The position numbers and the translations under genes are program-made. Below, piece after piece: positions 50,356-58,604 of a stretch of 64,000 bases of DNA (the first letter of the stretch is position 1; each line of letters starts with the position of its first letter). Origin of the DNA: Paludibacteraceae bacterium (GTDB lineage: Bacteria; Bacteroidota; Bacteroidia; Bacteroidales; Paludibacteraceae); assembly GCA_024401645.1 (NCBI GenBank), contig JAKSKR010000001.1, positions 1 through 64,000 on the forward strand, given 5' to 3'. The notes beneath the pieces are model-generated. The model did no database searches. It was not told the origin of the DNA and worked only from the letters and a program-made list of their open reading frames with translations.

Positions 50356-51939
50356 CTAATTCACCTTCTCAATCTTGCAAGTGTGTTCCTTGGTCTTCTC
50401 GTCGTAGTTGATGCCCACGAAAAGCACGTCGCCTTGGTATTGGGTTAGGGCCTGGCAGTAGTTCTTGTCCTTTATCTGTTGCAATGCGCTTTCAGCACTC
50501 TTGTTGTGCTTTAACTCAATTACTAATGCCGGAATGTTGGGTAGGTACGGAATCAGCACCAGGTCGGCATAGCCTTTGCCGGTTGGCAATTCCTTCACCA
50601 ACGTGTAGCGGGTGTTGGCATAGAAATAGGCAAGGCAGATGGCACTCTGAAAGCAGTGCTCGTCGTTATAGGTGAGCGGGCTGGTCACCTCGGTGTGTGC
50701 AGCGTCGAGTGCTTTTGCCACAGCATCCTCGTTGCCGTTAACGGTGGCGTCGAGCAACTTCTTCGAGGCGTTGACGATGGCCATAAGTTGCTTATAGTCG
50801 GGACTAATTTCAACAGACAATATCCATTGCTTGCGCACTTCCTCGTTCGGAATTTTACAAGTCATGCTCTCCCAATCGTAAGAAAGGTAACCCAAGTGAA
50901 TAAGGTAGGTGAACACATCGTCTTTTGTCCTGAAACTGTTCATGGTGTTTTGGTAGCCGCAAATTTCCACTTCTACCGATTCGCCTGCAATCATGTTCAC
51001 TACATCTTGACGGATACCCTCGAAGTCCATCAAGATGTACTCTTGAAGTGCCTCGAAGGAGCCAGTGGCCGACCAATAGCTGCTCATTCTTTTGCGGATG
51101 ATGGCTGTTGTTACCGATTTTGGGTTGAACAAACTGACCTGGTCGCTGAGCTTGTAACCATCGTACCAACGCTCAAACTCTGAGAAGTCGCATCCGTACT
51201 GTGCGCAGAGTTGCTTTGTCTCTTCTCTGGTAAAGCCGATGTGAGGCGCGAAGACGCCCGCATCGAGCATAGTGTATTCGTCGAACTCGTTCAGTTTTGA
51301 CTGAATCTTGTCCCTGACAATAGGAATGATGCCGGTTATGTAGGCAAGGGCGATGGCAGGGCGAAGGGTGGTGTCTTTGAACAAGCCATTCAAGAAACTC
51401 AAATAGCTTTGGAAAAGCGATTCGGACACTTGCTCACGCACCAACACGTCGTATTCGTCGATGATGATGACGAATTTTTCGCCGGTCTGTGCATAAACAT
51501 TGAGAATATTTTTAGCTATCGAGGAACCGTCTTCAAATTCAATTTCTGGAAATTCTCTTCTGAATTCCTTCAACAATATGTTGTTGATCTCTTTCATCAA
51601 AACATCCACTTTCTCCTCAATAATAGCATTCTGGTACAAGCCGTTCAAATCCAGCTTGATTACATTGAACTTGTTAAGGTTCTTGTCGTAGTCGGCTATC
51701 TGCCCAATTTTCATGTTGGCAAAAATCTCTCGGGTGTCGCAACCCTTTGAGTAGTAGGCAGAAATCATGTTGCCGGCCATACTCTTACCGAAGCGGCGCG
51801 GACGTGACATGCAGACGAAGTTAGATCTAGAACTGACCAATTTGTTCAGCTCTTCTATAACCAACGATTTGTCTACATAAATCTCGGTGTTTTTATCCAT
51901 GAGAAACGCATCAGCGTTCGGATTCAAATATATGCCCAT
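50356..51939 (-). CDS. AAA-ATPase/PD-(D/E)XK protein, copy 1 (A1-B1)
   Basis: 527 residues. The N-terminal AAA-ATPase-like domain (PF09820 type) has Walker A SRPRRFGKSM (45-54), Walker B FVIIIDEYDVL (156-166) and the family motif RWYDGYKL. The C-terminal DUF1703 nuclease-like domain has GYADLVLIP (Asp near 459) and ALVIELK (Glu475, Lys477) with QQIKDKNY after it. Variable cassette A (51487-51669, residues 91-151) is type 1 (LYQNAIIEEK); cassette B (50773-51325, residues 205-389) is type 1 (DEYTMLDAGV). Everything else is nearly identical to copies 2-4. It is the 3'-most copy and alone ends in KVN. Function is unproven; such ATPases are much expanded in Bacteroidota. Confidence 0.9.
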   Translation of the reverse strand: MGIYLNPNADAFLMDKNTEIYVDKSLVIEELNKLVSSRSNFVCMSRPRRFGKSMAGNMISAYYSKGCDTREIFANMKIGQIADYDKNLNKFNVIKLDLNGLYQNAIIEEKVDVLMKEINNILLKEFRREFPEIEFEDGSSIAKNILNVYAQTGEKFVIIIDEYDVLVREQVSESLFQSYLSFLNGLFKDTTLRPAIALAYITGIIPIVRDKIQSKLNEFDEYTMLDAGVFAPHIGFTREETKQLCAQYGCDFSEFERWYDGYKLSDQVSLFNPKSVTTAIIRKRMSSYWSATGSFEALQEYILMDFEGIRQDVVNMIAGESVEVEICGYQNTMNSFRTKDDVFTYLIHLGYLSYDWESMTCKIPNEEVRKQWILSVEISPDYKQLMAIVNASKKLLDATVNGNEDAVAKALDAAHTEVTSPLTYNDEHCFQSAICLAYFYANTRYTLVKELPTGKGYADLVLIPYLPNIPALVIELKHNKSAESALQQIKDKNYCQALTQYQGDVLFVGINYDEKTKEHTCKIEKVN

Positions 51940-51963
51940 ACTCTAGCCGATTTTATTGATATA

Positions 51964-51971
51964 CAAAGATA
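51964..51971 (-). promoter_or_regulatory. -7 box before copy 1
   Basis: TATCTTTG in the 43-base spacer, 24 bases from the ATG. A TTG inside the end of copy 2 (51996-51994) is 22 bases away, looser than normal. Confidence 0.45.
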
Positions 51972-51982
51972 AACAGAATATC

Positions 51983-53563
51983 TCACACCTTCTCAATCTT
52001 GCAAGTGTGTTCCTTGGTCTTCTCGTCGTAGTTGATGCCCACGAAAAGCACGTCGCCTTGGTATTGGGTTAGGGCCTGGCAGTAGTTCTTGTCCTTTATC
52101 TGTTGCAATGCGCTTTCAGCACTCTTGTTGTGCTTTAACTCAATTACTAATGCCGGAATGTTGGGTAGGTACGGAATCAGCACCAGGTCGGCATAGCCTT
52201 TGCCGGTTGGCAATTCCTTCACCAACGTGTAGCGGGTGTTGGCATAGAAATAGGCAAGGCAGATGGCACTCTGAAAGCAGTGCTCGTCGTTATAGGTGAG
52301 CGGGCTGGTCACCTCGGTGTGTGCAGCGTCGAGTGCTTTTGCCACAGCATCCTCGTTGCCGTTAACGGTGGCGTCGAGCAACTTCTTCGAGGCGTTTATA
52401 AGCGACATGATGGAGCTGTAGTTCTCTTCGTCATCTATTGAGTTGACCCATTCCCTACGCACTTCCTCGTTAGGGATGTGGCAGGTTTGGTCTTTGGCAT
52501 TGTAGCACAAGTAGCCCAAATGAATCAGATAGGTGAATGCGTTGTCTTTATTGGTGATGGACTGTAACGTATTCTGAAACTTGGTCACATTTACAGGTAC
52601 ACTCTCACCAGCTATCATGCTGATAACATCTTGCTTTATGCCCGCAAAATCCATCATAATGTAGTCTTTGAGCGCTTCAAATGAGCCTGTGGCAGACCAG
52701 TGACTGTCGAACTCGTTATACATAACCGCCTGAACAATAGACAGCGGGTTGCAGATGCTGACGGTGTCGTTCATCTTATAACCGTCGTACCAACGTAGGC
52801 ACTCGTCATAGTCTACATTATGCTTGTCGCAAAGCTCCTTGACCTCCTCTTCTGTAAAACCGATGTGGCCCGCGAACTGACGGGGGGTGAGCATGGTGTA
52901 TTCCCAAAACTCGTTCAGTTTTGACTGAATCTTGTCCCTGACAATAGGTATGATGCCGGTTATGTAGGCAAGGGCGATGGCAGGGCGAAGGGTGGTGTCT
53001 TTGAACAAGCCATTCAAGAAACTCAAATAGCTTTGGAAAAGCGATTCGGACACTTGCTCACGCACCAACACGTCGTATTCGTCGATGATGATGACGAATT
53101 TTTCGCCGGTCTGTGCATAAACATTGAGAATATTTTTAGCTATCGAGGAACCGTCTTCAAATTCAATTTCTGGAAATTCTCTTCTGAATTCCTTCAACAA
53201 TATGTTGTTGATCTCTTTCATCAAAACATCCACTTTCTCCTCAATAATAGCATTCTGGTACAAGCCGTTCAAATCCAGCTTGATTACATTGAACTTGTTA
53301 AGGTTCTTGTCGTAGTCGGCTATCTGCCCAATTTTCATGTTGGCAAAAATCTCTCGGGTGTCGCAACCCTTTGAGTAGTAGGCAGAAATCATGTTGCCGG
53401 CCATACTCTTACCGAAGCGGCGCGGACGTGACATGCAGACGAAGTTAGATCTAGAACTGACCAATTTGTTCAGCTCTTCTATAACCAACGATTTGTCTAC
53501 ATAAATCTCGGTGTTTTTATCCATGAGAAACGCATCAGCGTTCGGATTCAAATATATGCCCAT
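51983..53563 (-). CDS. AAA-ATPase/PD-(D/E)XK protein, copy 2 (A1-B2)
   Basis: 526 residues, same domains and catalytic residues as copy 1. Cassette A (53111-53293) is type 1, identical to copy 1. Cassette B (52397-52949) is type 2 (WEYTMLTPRQFAGHIGFTEE, RWYDGYKMNDTVSICNP). The join points fall inside coding sequence without changing the frame, so this reads as an intact gene and not a scar. The stop overlaps nothing; a 43-base spacer links it to copy 1. It has its own -7 box at 53588-53595. Confidence 0.9.
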   Translation of the reverse strand: MGIYLNPNADAFLMDKNTEIYVDKSLVIEELNKLVSSRSNFVCMSRPRRFGKSMAGNMISAYYSKGCDTREIFANMKIGQIADYDKNLNKFNVIKLDLNGLYQNAIIEEKVDVLMKEINNILLKEFRREFPEIEFEDGSSIAKNILNVYAQTGEKFVIIIDEYDVLVREQVSESLFQSYLSFLNGLFKDTTLRPAIALAYITGIIPIVRDKIQSKLNEFWEYTMLTPRQFAGHIGFTEEEVKELCDKHNVDYDECLRWYDGYKMNDTVSICNPLSIVQAVMYNEFDSHWSATGSFEALKDYIMMDFAGIKQDVISMIAGESVPVNVTKFQNTLQSITNKDNAFTYLIHLGYLCYNAKDQTCHIPNEEVRREWVNSIDDEENYSSIMSLINASKKLLDATVNGNEDAVAKALDAAHTEVTSPLTYNDEHCFQSAICLAYFYANTRYTLVKELPTGKGYADLVLIPYLPNIPALVIELKHNKSAESALQQIKDKNYCQALTQYQGDVLFVGINYDEKTKEHTCKIEKV

Positions 53564-53587
53564 ACTCTAGCCGATTTTATTGATATA

Positions 53588-53595
53588 CAAAGATA
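53588..53595 (-). promoter_or_regulatory. -7 box before copy 2
   Basis: TATCTTTG in the spacer between copies 2 and 3, in the same position relative to the ATG as in the other copies. Confidence 0.45.
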
Positions 53596-53606
53596 AACAG
53601 AATATC

Positions 53607-55190
53607 TCACACCTTCTCAATCTTGCAAGTGTGTTCCTTGGTCTTCTCGTCGTAGTTGATGCCCACGAAAAGCACGTCGCCTTGGTATTGGGTTAGGGCC
53701 TGGCAGTAGTTCTTGTCCTTTATCTGTTGCAATGCGCTTTCAGCACTCTTGTTGTGCTTTAACTCAATTACTAATGCCGGAATGTTGGGTAGGTACGGAA
53801 TCAGCACCAGGTCGGCATAGCCTTTGCCGGTTGGCAATTCCTTCACCAACGTGTAGCGGGTGTTGGCATAGAAATAGGCAAGGCAGATGGCACTCTGAAA
53901 GCAGTGCTCGTCGTTATAGGTGAGCGGGCTGGTCACCTCGGTGTGTGCAGCGTCGAGTGCTTTTGCCACAGCATCCTCGTTGCCGTTAACGGTGGCGTCG
54001 AGCAACTTCTTCGAGGCGTTGACGATGGCCATAAGTTGCTTATAGTCGGGACTAATTTCAACAGACAATATCCATTGCTTGCGCACTTCCTCGTTCGGAA
54101 TTTTACAAGTCATGCTCTCCCAATCGTAAGAAAGGTAACCCAAGTGAATAAGGTAGGTGAACACATCGTCTTTTGTCCTGAAACTGTTCATGGTGTTTTG
54201 GTAGCCGCAAATTTCCACTTCTACCGATTCGCCTGCAATCATGTTCACTACATCTTGACGGATACCCTCGAAGTCCATCAAGATGTACTCTTGAAGTGCC
54301 TCGAAGGAGCCAGTGGCCGACCAATAGCTGCTCATTCTTTTGCGGATGATGGCTGTTGTTACCGATTTTGGGTTGAACAAACTGACCTGGTCGCTGAGCT
54401 TGTAACCATCGTACCAACGCTCAAACTCTGAGAAGTCGCATCCGTACTGTGCGCAGAGTTGCTTTGTCTCTTCTCTGGTAAAGCCGATGTGAGGCGCGAA
54501 GACGCCCGCATCGAGCATAGTGTATTCGTCGAACTCGTTCAGTTTTGACTGAATCTTGTCCCTGACAATAGGAATGATGCCGGTTATGTAGGCAAGGGCG
54601 ATGGCAGGGCGAAGGGTGGTGTCTTTGAACAAGCCATTCAAGAAACTCAAATAGCTTTGGAAAAGCGATTCGGACACTTGCTCACGCACCAACACGTCGT
54701 ATTCGTCGATGATGATGACGAATTTTTCGCCGGTTTTACCATATACCTTGAGTATGCATTGGTCTATCGTATTATCGTTTTCCGTCAATCCAACGGAAGG
54801 AAATTGTTCCTTTATTTCTTCTGCAACGGCAGTGTCGATAGCAGAAATCAAATTGACTTCTTTGTTTCTTTTTTTTGCATTCTGGTACCAACCGTTTAAG
54901 TCCAACTTGATGACGTTGAGCTTGTTAAGGCTCTTATCGTAGTCGGCTATCTGCCCAATTTTCATGTTGGCAAAAATCTCTCGGGTGTCGCAACCCTTTG
55001 AGTAGTAGGCAGAAATCATGTTGCCGGCCATACTCTTACCGAAGCGGCGCGGACGTGACATGCAGACGAAGTTAGATCTAGAACTGACCAATTTGTTCAG
55101 CTCTTCTATAACCAACGATTTGTCTACATAAATCTCGGTGTTTTTATCCATGAGAAACGCATCAGCGTTCGGATTCAAATATATGCCCAT
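53607..55190 (-). CDS. AAA-ATPase/PD-(D/E)XK protein, copy 3 (A2-B1)
   Basis: 527 residues. Cassette A (54735-54920, 186 bases, one codon longer than type 1) is type 2 (GWYQNAKKRNKEV...SVGLTENDN). Cassette B (54021-54573) is type 1, matching copy 1. The invariant block between the cassettes holds Walker B. A private change DKSLNK is seen just before cassette A, where the others have DKNLNK. All motifs for ATP binding and the nuclease core remain. Confidence 0.9.
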   Translation of the reverse strand: MGIYLNPNADAFLMDKNTEIYVDKSLVIEELNKLVSSRSNFVCMSRPRRFGKSMAGNMISAYYSKGCDTREIFANMKIGQIADYDKSLNKLNVIKLDLNGWYQNAKKRNKEVNLISAIDTAVAEEIKEQFPSVGLTENDNTIDQCILKVYGKTGEKFVIIIDEYDVLVREQVSESLFQSYLSFLNGLFKDTTLRPAIALAYITGIIPIVRDKIQSKLNEFDEYTMLDAGVFAPHIGFTREETKQLCAQYGCDFSEFERWYDGYKLSDQVSLFNPKSVTTAIIRKRMSSYWSATGSFEALQEYILMDFEGIRQDVVNMIAGESVEVEICGYQNTMNSFRTKDDVFTYLIHLGYLSYDWESMTCKIPNEEVRKQWILSVEISPDYKQLMAIVNASKKLLDATVNGNEDAVAKALDAAHTEVTSPLTYNDEHCFQSAICLAYFYANTRYTLVKELPTGKGYADLVLIPYLPNIPALVIELKHNKSAESALQQIKDKNYCQALTQYQGDVLFVGINYDEKTKEHTCKIEKV

Positions 55191-55214
55191 ACTCTAGCCG
55201 ATTTTATTGATATA

Positions 55215-55222
55215 CAAAGATA
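55215..55222 (-). promoter_or_regulatory. -7 box before copy 3
   Basis: TATCTTTG in the spacer between copies 3 and 4, with the same spacing as in the other copies. Confidence 0.45.
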
Positions 55223-55233
55223 AACAGAATATC

Positions 55234-56817
55234 TCACACCTTCTCAATCTTGCAAGTGTGTTCCTTGGTCTTCTCGTCGTAGTTGATGCCCACGAAAAGC
55301 ACGTCGCCTTGGTATTGGGTTAGGGCCTGGCAGTAGTTCTTGTCCTTTATCTGTTGCAATGCGCTTTCAGCACTCTTGTTGTGCTTTAACTCAATTACTA
55401 ATGCCGGAATGTTGGGTAGGTACGGAATCAGCACCAGGTCGGCATAGCCTTTGCCGGTTGGCAATTCCTTCACCAACGTGTAGCGGGTGTTGGCATAGAA
55501 ATAGGCAAGGCAGATGGCACTCTGAAAGCAGTGCTCGTCGTTATAGGTGAGCGGGCTGGTCACCTCGGTGTGTGCAGCGTCGAGTGCTTTTGCCACAGCA
55601 TCCTCGTTGCCGTTAACGGTGGCGTCGAGCAACTTCTTCGAGGCGTTTATAAGCGACATGATGGAGCTGTAGTTCTCTTCGTCATCTATTGAGTTGACCC
55701 ATTCCCTACGCACTTCCTCGTTAGGGATGTGGCAGGTTTGGTCTTTGGCATTGTAGCACAAGTAGCCCAAATGAATCAGATAGGTGAATGCGTTGTCTTT
55801 ATTGGTGATGGACTGTAACGTATTCTGAAACTTGGTCACATTTACAGGTACACTCTCACCAGCTATCATGCTGATAACATCTTGCTTTATGCCCGCAAAA
55901 TCCATCATAATGTAGTCTTTGAGCGCTTCAAATGAGCCTGTGGCAGACCAGTGACTGTCGAACTCGTTATACATAACCGCCTGAACAATAGACAGCGGGT
56001 TGCAGATGCTGACGGTGTCGTTCATCTTATAACCGTCGTACCAACGTAGGCACTCGTCATAGTCTACATTATGCTTGTCGCAAAGCTCCTTGACCTCCTC
56101 TTCTGTAAAACCGATGTGGCCCGCGAACTGACGGGGGGTGAGCATGGTGTATTCCCAAAACTCGTTCAGTTTTGACTGAATCTTGTCCCTGACAATAGGT
56201 ATGATGCCGGTTATGTAGGCAAGGGCGATGGCAGGGCGAAGGGTGGTGTCTTTGAACAAGCCATTCAAGAAACTCAAATAGCTTTGGAAAAGCGATTCGG
56301 ACACTTGCTCACGCACCAACACGTCGTATTCGTCGATGATGATGACGAATTTTTCGCCGGTTTTACCATATACCTTGAGTATGCATTGGTCTATCGTATT
56401 ATCGTTTTCCGTCAATCCAACGGAAGGAAATTGTTCCTTTATTTCTTCTGCAACGGCAGTGTCGATAGCAGAAATCAAATTGACTTCTTTGTTTCTTTTT
56501 TTTGCATTCTGGTACCAGCCGTTTAAGTCCAACTTGATGACGTTGAGCTTGTTAAGGTTCTTGTCGTAGTCGGCTATCTGCCCGATTTTCATGTTGGCAA
56601 AAATCTCTCGGGTGTCGCACCCCTTTGAGTAGAAGGCAGAAATCATGTTACCGGCCATGCTCTTGCCGAAGCGGCGTGGGCGTGACATGCAGACGAAGTT
56701 AGATCTAGAACTGACCAATTTGTTCAGCTCTTCTATAACCAACGATTTGTCTACATAAATCTCGGTGTTTTTATCCATGAGAAACGCATCAGCGTTCGGA
56801 TTCAAATATATGCCCAT
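55234..56817 (-). CDS. AAA-ATPase/PD-(D/E)XK protein, copy 4 (A2-B2)
   Basis: 527 residues, the promoter-proximal (5'-most) copy. Cassette A (56362-56547) is type 2 and cassette B (55648-56200) is type 2. Its N-terminal region carries several silent changes and one replacement (AFYSKGC for AYYSKGC) not found in the other three, so it may be the older template or have been touched by conversion from elsewhere. It has the best promoter of the four. Motifs as in copy 1. Confidence 0.9.
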   Translation of the reverse strand: MGIYLNPNADAFLMDKNTEIYVDKSLVIEELNKLVSSRSNFVCMSRPRRFGKSMAGNMISAFYSKGCDTREIFANMKIGQIADYDKNLNKLNVIKLDLNGWYQNAKKRNKEVNLISAIDTAVAEEIKEQFPSVGLTENDNTIDQCILKVYGKTGEKFVIIIDEYDVLVREQVSESLFQSYLSFLNGLFKDTTLRPAIALAYITGIIPIVRDKIQSKLNEFWEYTMLTPRQFAGHIGFTEEEVKELCDKHNVDYDECLRWYDGYKMNDTVSICNPLSIVQAVMYNEFDSHWSATGSFEALKDYIMMDFAGIKQDVISMIAGESVPVNVTKFQNTLQSITNKDNAFTYLIHLGYLCYNAKDQTCHIPNEEVRREWVNSIDDEENYSSIMSLINASKKLLDATVNGNEDAVAKALDAAHTEVTSPLTYNDEHCFQSAICLAYFYANTRYTLVKELPTGKGYADLVLIPYLPNIPALVIELKHNKSAESALQQIKDKNYCQALTQYQGDVLFVGINYDEKTKEHTCKIEKV

Positions 56818-56841
56818 ACTCTAGCCGATTTTATTGATATA

Positions 56842-56870
56842 CAAAGATAAACAGAATAAACTATACCCAA
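56842..56870 (-). promoter_or_regulatory. Main promoter of the ATPase-nuclease array
   Basis: TTG (56870-56868), 18-base spacer, TATCTTTG (56849-56842) on the minus strand. Only copy 4 has this good spacing, since its upstream sequence is unique. Confidence 0.6.
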
Positions 56871-56902
56871 ATGCGCCTAGCGCATAAATTTCGTGAACAT
56901 TA

Positions 56903-56962
56903 TTCGTCGCGGTGTGGGCTCTGTCCCTCCGCAATTCTCACAGCGGGGCTCTGTCCCACACC
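56903..56962. repeat. REP-like GC-rich element, copy 2
   Basis: CGTCGCGGTGTGGGCTC followed by TGTCCCTCCGCAAT (56905-56935) matches the element at 38063-38093. A half-copy GCGGGGCTCTGTCCCACACC follows at 56943-56962. It lies between the ATPase-nuclease array and the MFS gene. Confidence 0.55.
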
Positions 56963-57101
56963 TTTTACCCTGAAACTCCCCGGTATTCCTTCAGCAAGGC
57001 TTGCAAAAATTTCCGCTTGTACCAAGCTATCAATTCTTTTTTTGGTTTTACCGCCCCATAAACAATTCAACGTTTGACAACCGTTTACCAAATATTCTTG
57101 T

Positions 57102-57109
57102 TAACTTTG
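57102..57109 (+). promoter_or_regulatory. -7 element for the MFS gene
   Basis: TAACTTTG fits TAnnTTTG, 48 bases before the ATG. TTTG at 57073-57076 is 25 bases away, too far for a standard -33 box. Confidence 0.4.
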
Positions 57110-57157
57110 CACTCGTTTTATTAAGGTGACTTTACACAAGGTTTTATTTATTGTTTT

Positions 57158-58339
57158 ATGGATTACAATTCAATTGTTAATGCCAGGCATTATGCGCGCT
57201 ATGCGCTTATGACATTGTATTTTTTCTCTGGATTCGTCTTCGCAACCATGTTCTCGCGCTTGCCGGCCATTCAGCAGATTTACCAGTTCGACGATGCCCA
57301 CCTGGGATTGTTTCAACTTTTCATGTCGGTCGGCTCGCTTTGCTGCATGCCCGTTTGCGCCAACCTTGCCAACAAGTATGGCAGTAAGCGCCTTACCATG
57401 ATGGGCTACATGGTGGCTTTCCTTTTCGTGCTGTTGCCCATCATGCCGTCGCAATACATGCTCTTCCCGGTCTGCATGGTCTATGGTGCCGTGGTCTCGT
57501 TGTTCGACATTGCCATTAACGGCAATTCCATTCTGGTTGAAAAGGCCTACAAGCGAAGCATTCTTGCCAAGTTCCATGCCATTTACTACGTGGGCACCTG
57601 TGTGGGAGCTTTGGCAGCCATCTTGTTCATTTCGTTTGGGGCTAGTGTGGAAATACACTTTAGCGTGGCGGCCGTGTTGGTGGTTTGCGAACTGTCTATG
57701 CTACGCCCATTCCTCTTGCGCGAAAGACCAAAGAAGGAAGTGAAGGGCGAGGGATTCAAACTCATGTTCCCGAAGGGACTCTTGCTGTTCATTGCCTTCA
57801 TTGCCCTGTTCAGCCGTGTAATTGAAGGTGTGGTTTCGAGCTGGAGTTCGAAGTTCATGAACGACGTGGTGGAACTCGACGAAAACTTTGCACCTATTGC
57901 CTTGGCGGTGTTTGCTGCCTTTATGGCCATTGGCCGTTTTGGGGGCGACTTTGTGCGTGCACGCTATCACGAACCTTTCATCTTGCTGGGCTGTAGCGTC
58001 ATTGCCTTGGTGGGACTTGGCCTAATGGTGCTTACCACCAGCTTCTACCTCTCAATAACCGGATTCCTTATTACTGGCATTGGCATGTCGTGCCTTGTGC
58101 CTGTCATTTACAGCCTGTCGGGTTCGCAGCCCGACGTTTCGCCCGGTACGGGCATTGCCATGGTCAACACCATTAGTGGCACCGGTTTCCTTTTCGGCCC
58201 GTTCCTTGTGGGCATTATTGCCAACTCGTTCGGTTTGCGCACCTCGTTTGTCTACATCATGGGTTTGGGTGTTGGTATGCTCTGCCTGTCTTCCATTTTC
58301 TGGAAATTGAAGGGCAAACCCACTGCAAAGGACCTTTAA
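57158..58339 (+). CDS. Major facilitator superfamily transporter
   Basis: 393 residues with 12 predicted helices. The loop between helices 2 and 3 reads ANLANKYGSKRLTMMGY, the MFS G-x3-D-R-x-G/R-like motif in a relaxed form. Helix 5 has the FDIAINGNSILVEKAY segment often seen in sugar or fucose-permease-like MFS of Bacteroidota; the substrate is not clear. The central loop (about 187-205) is basic. Not in an operon: tRNA-Thr follows on the same strand with its own promoter-like box. Confidence 0.88.
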   Translation: MDYNSIVNARHYARYALMTLYFFSGFVFATMFSRLPAIQQIYQFDDAHLGLFQLFMSVGSLCCMPVCANLANKYGSKRLTMMGYMVAFLFVLLPIMPSQYMLFPVCMVYGAVVSLFDIAINGNSILVEKAYKRSILAKFHAIYYVGTCVGALAAILFISFGASVEIHFSVAAVLVVCELSMLRPFLLRERPKKEVKGEGFKLMFPKGLLLFIAFIALFSRVIEGVVSSWSSKFMNDVVELDENFAPIALAVFAAFMAIGRFGGDFVRARYHEPFILLGCSVIALVGLGLMVLTTSFYLSITGFLITGIGMSCLVPVIYSLSGSQPDVSPGTGIAMVNTISGTGFLFGPFLVGIIANSFGLRTSFVYIMGLGVGMLCLSSIFWKLKGKPTAKDL

Positions 58340-58418
58340 AGAGGCTTGATACTGAACAAGTAACAATTTTTATTGACAAATTCCGTCTGTTTTATTCGGT
58401 TTTAGTCGATAAAAATCC

Positions 58419-58426
58419 TAATTTTG
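58419..58426 (+). promoter_or_regulatory. -7 element for tRNA-Thr
   Basis: TAATTTTG, 42 bases before the tRNA. A small GGGGA/TCCCC hairpin lies in the leader between them. Confidence 0.45.
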
Positions 58427-58468
58427 CACTCGCAAACGGGGAGGAGGGTTCCCCAATGCGAATGTATT

Positions 58469-58540
58469 GCCAATGTAGCTCAGTGGTAGAGCGCTTCCTT
58501 GGTAAGGAAGAGGTCACGGGTCCGACTCCCGTCATCGGCT
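58469..58540 (+). tRNA. tRNA-Thr (anticodon GGT)
   Basis: 72 bases forming a cloverleaf: D stem GCTC/GAGC, anticodon stem CTTCC/GGAAG with loop TTGGTAA (anticodon GGT, reads ACC and ACU), T stem ACGGG/CCCGT with loop TCCGACT. The acceptor GCCAATG/CATCGGC has one A-C mismatch at the fourth pair. CCA is not encoded. The T-loop begins TCCGACT where TTCGANT is usual. Confidence 0.9.
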
Positions 58541-58548
58541 CAAAGAAA

Positions 58549-58583
58549 AAAGGATGCATTTTTGAAGTGCATCCTTTCTTTTT
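58549..58583. terminator. Bidirectional terminator after tRNA-Thr
   Basis: AAAGGATGCA (58549-58558) pairs with TGCATCCTTT (58568-58577), then CTTTTT. The minus side also has a T-run, so it serves the PurA-like operon as well. Confidence 0.85.
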
Positions 58584-58604
58584 GTTGTTTAATTTATCTG
58601 CTAG

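Larger units (their letters stand above)
50356..56850 (-). repeat. Tandem array of four 1.63-kb units
   Basis: The start codons are 1624, 1627 and 1627 bases apart. The constant blocks and the 43-base spacers are almost identical in DNA. The repeat junction lies just after ACAGAATA: copies 1-3 continue TCTCACACCTTCTC (end of the next copy), copy 4 continues AACTATACCC. In transcription order the cassettes read A: 2,2,1,1 and B: 2,1,2,1. Confidence 0.92.

Noticed and set aside
50356..56817. The four ATPase copies as insertion sequences
   Set aside because: No terminal inverted repeats, target duplications or transposase catalytic motif; the units are head-to-tail with promoters in the spacers.
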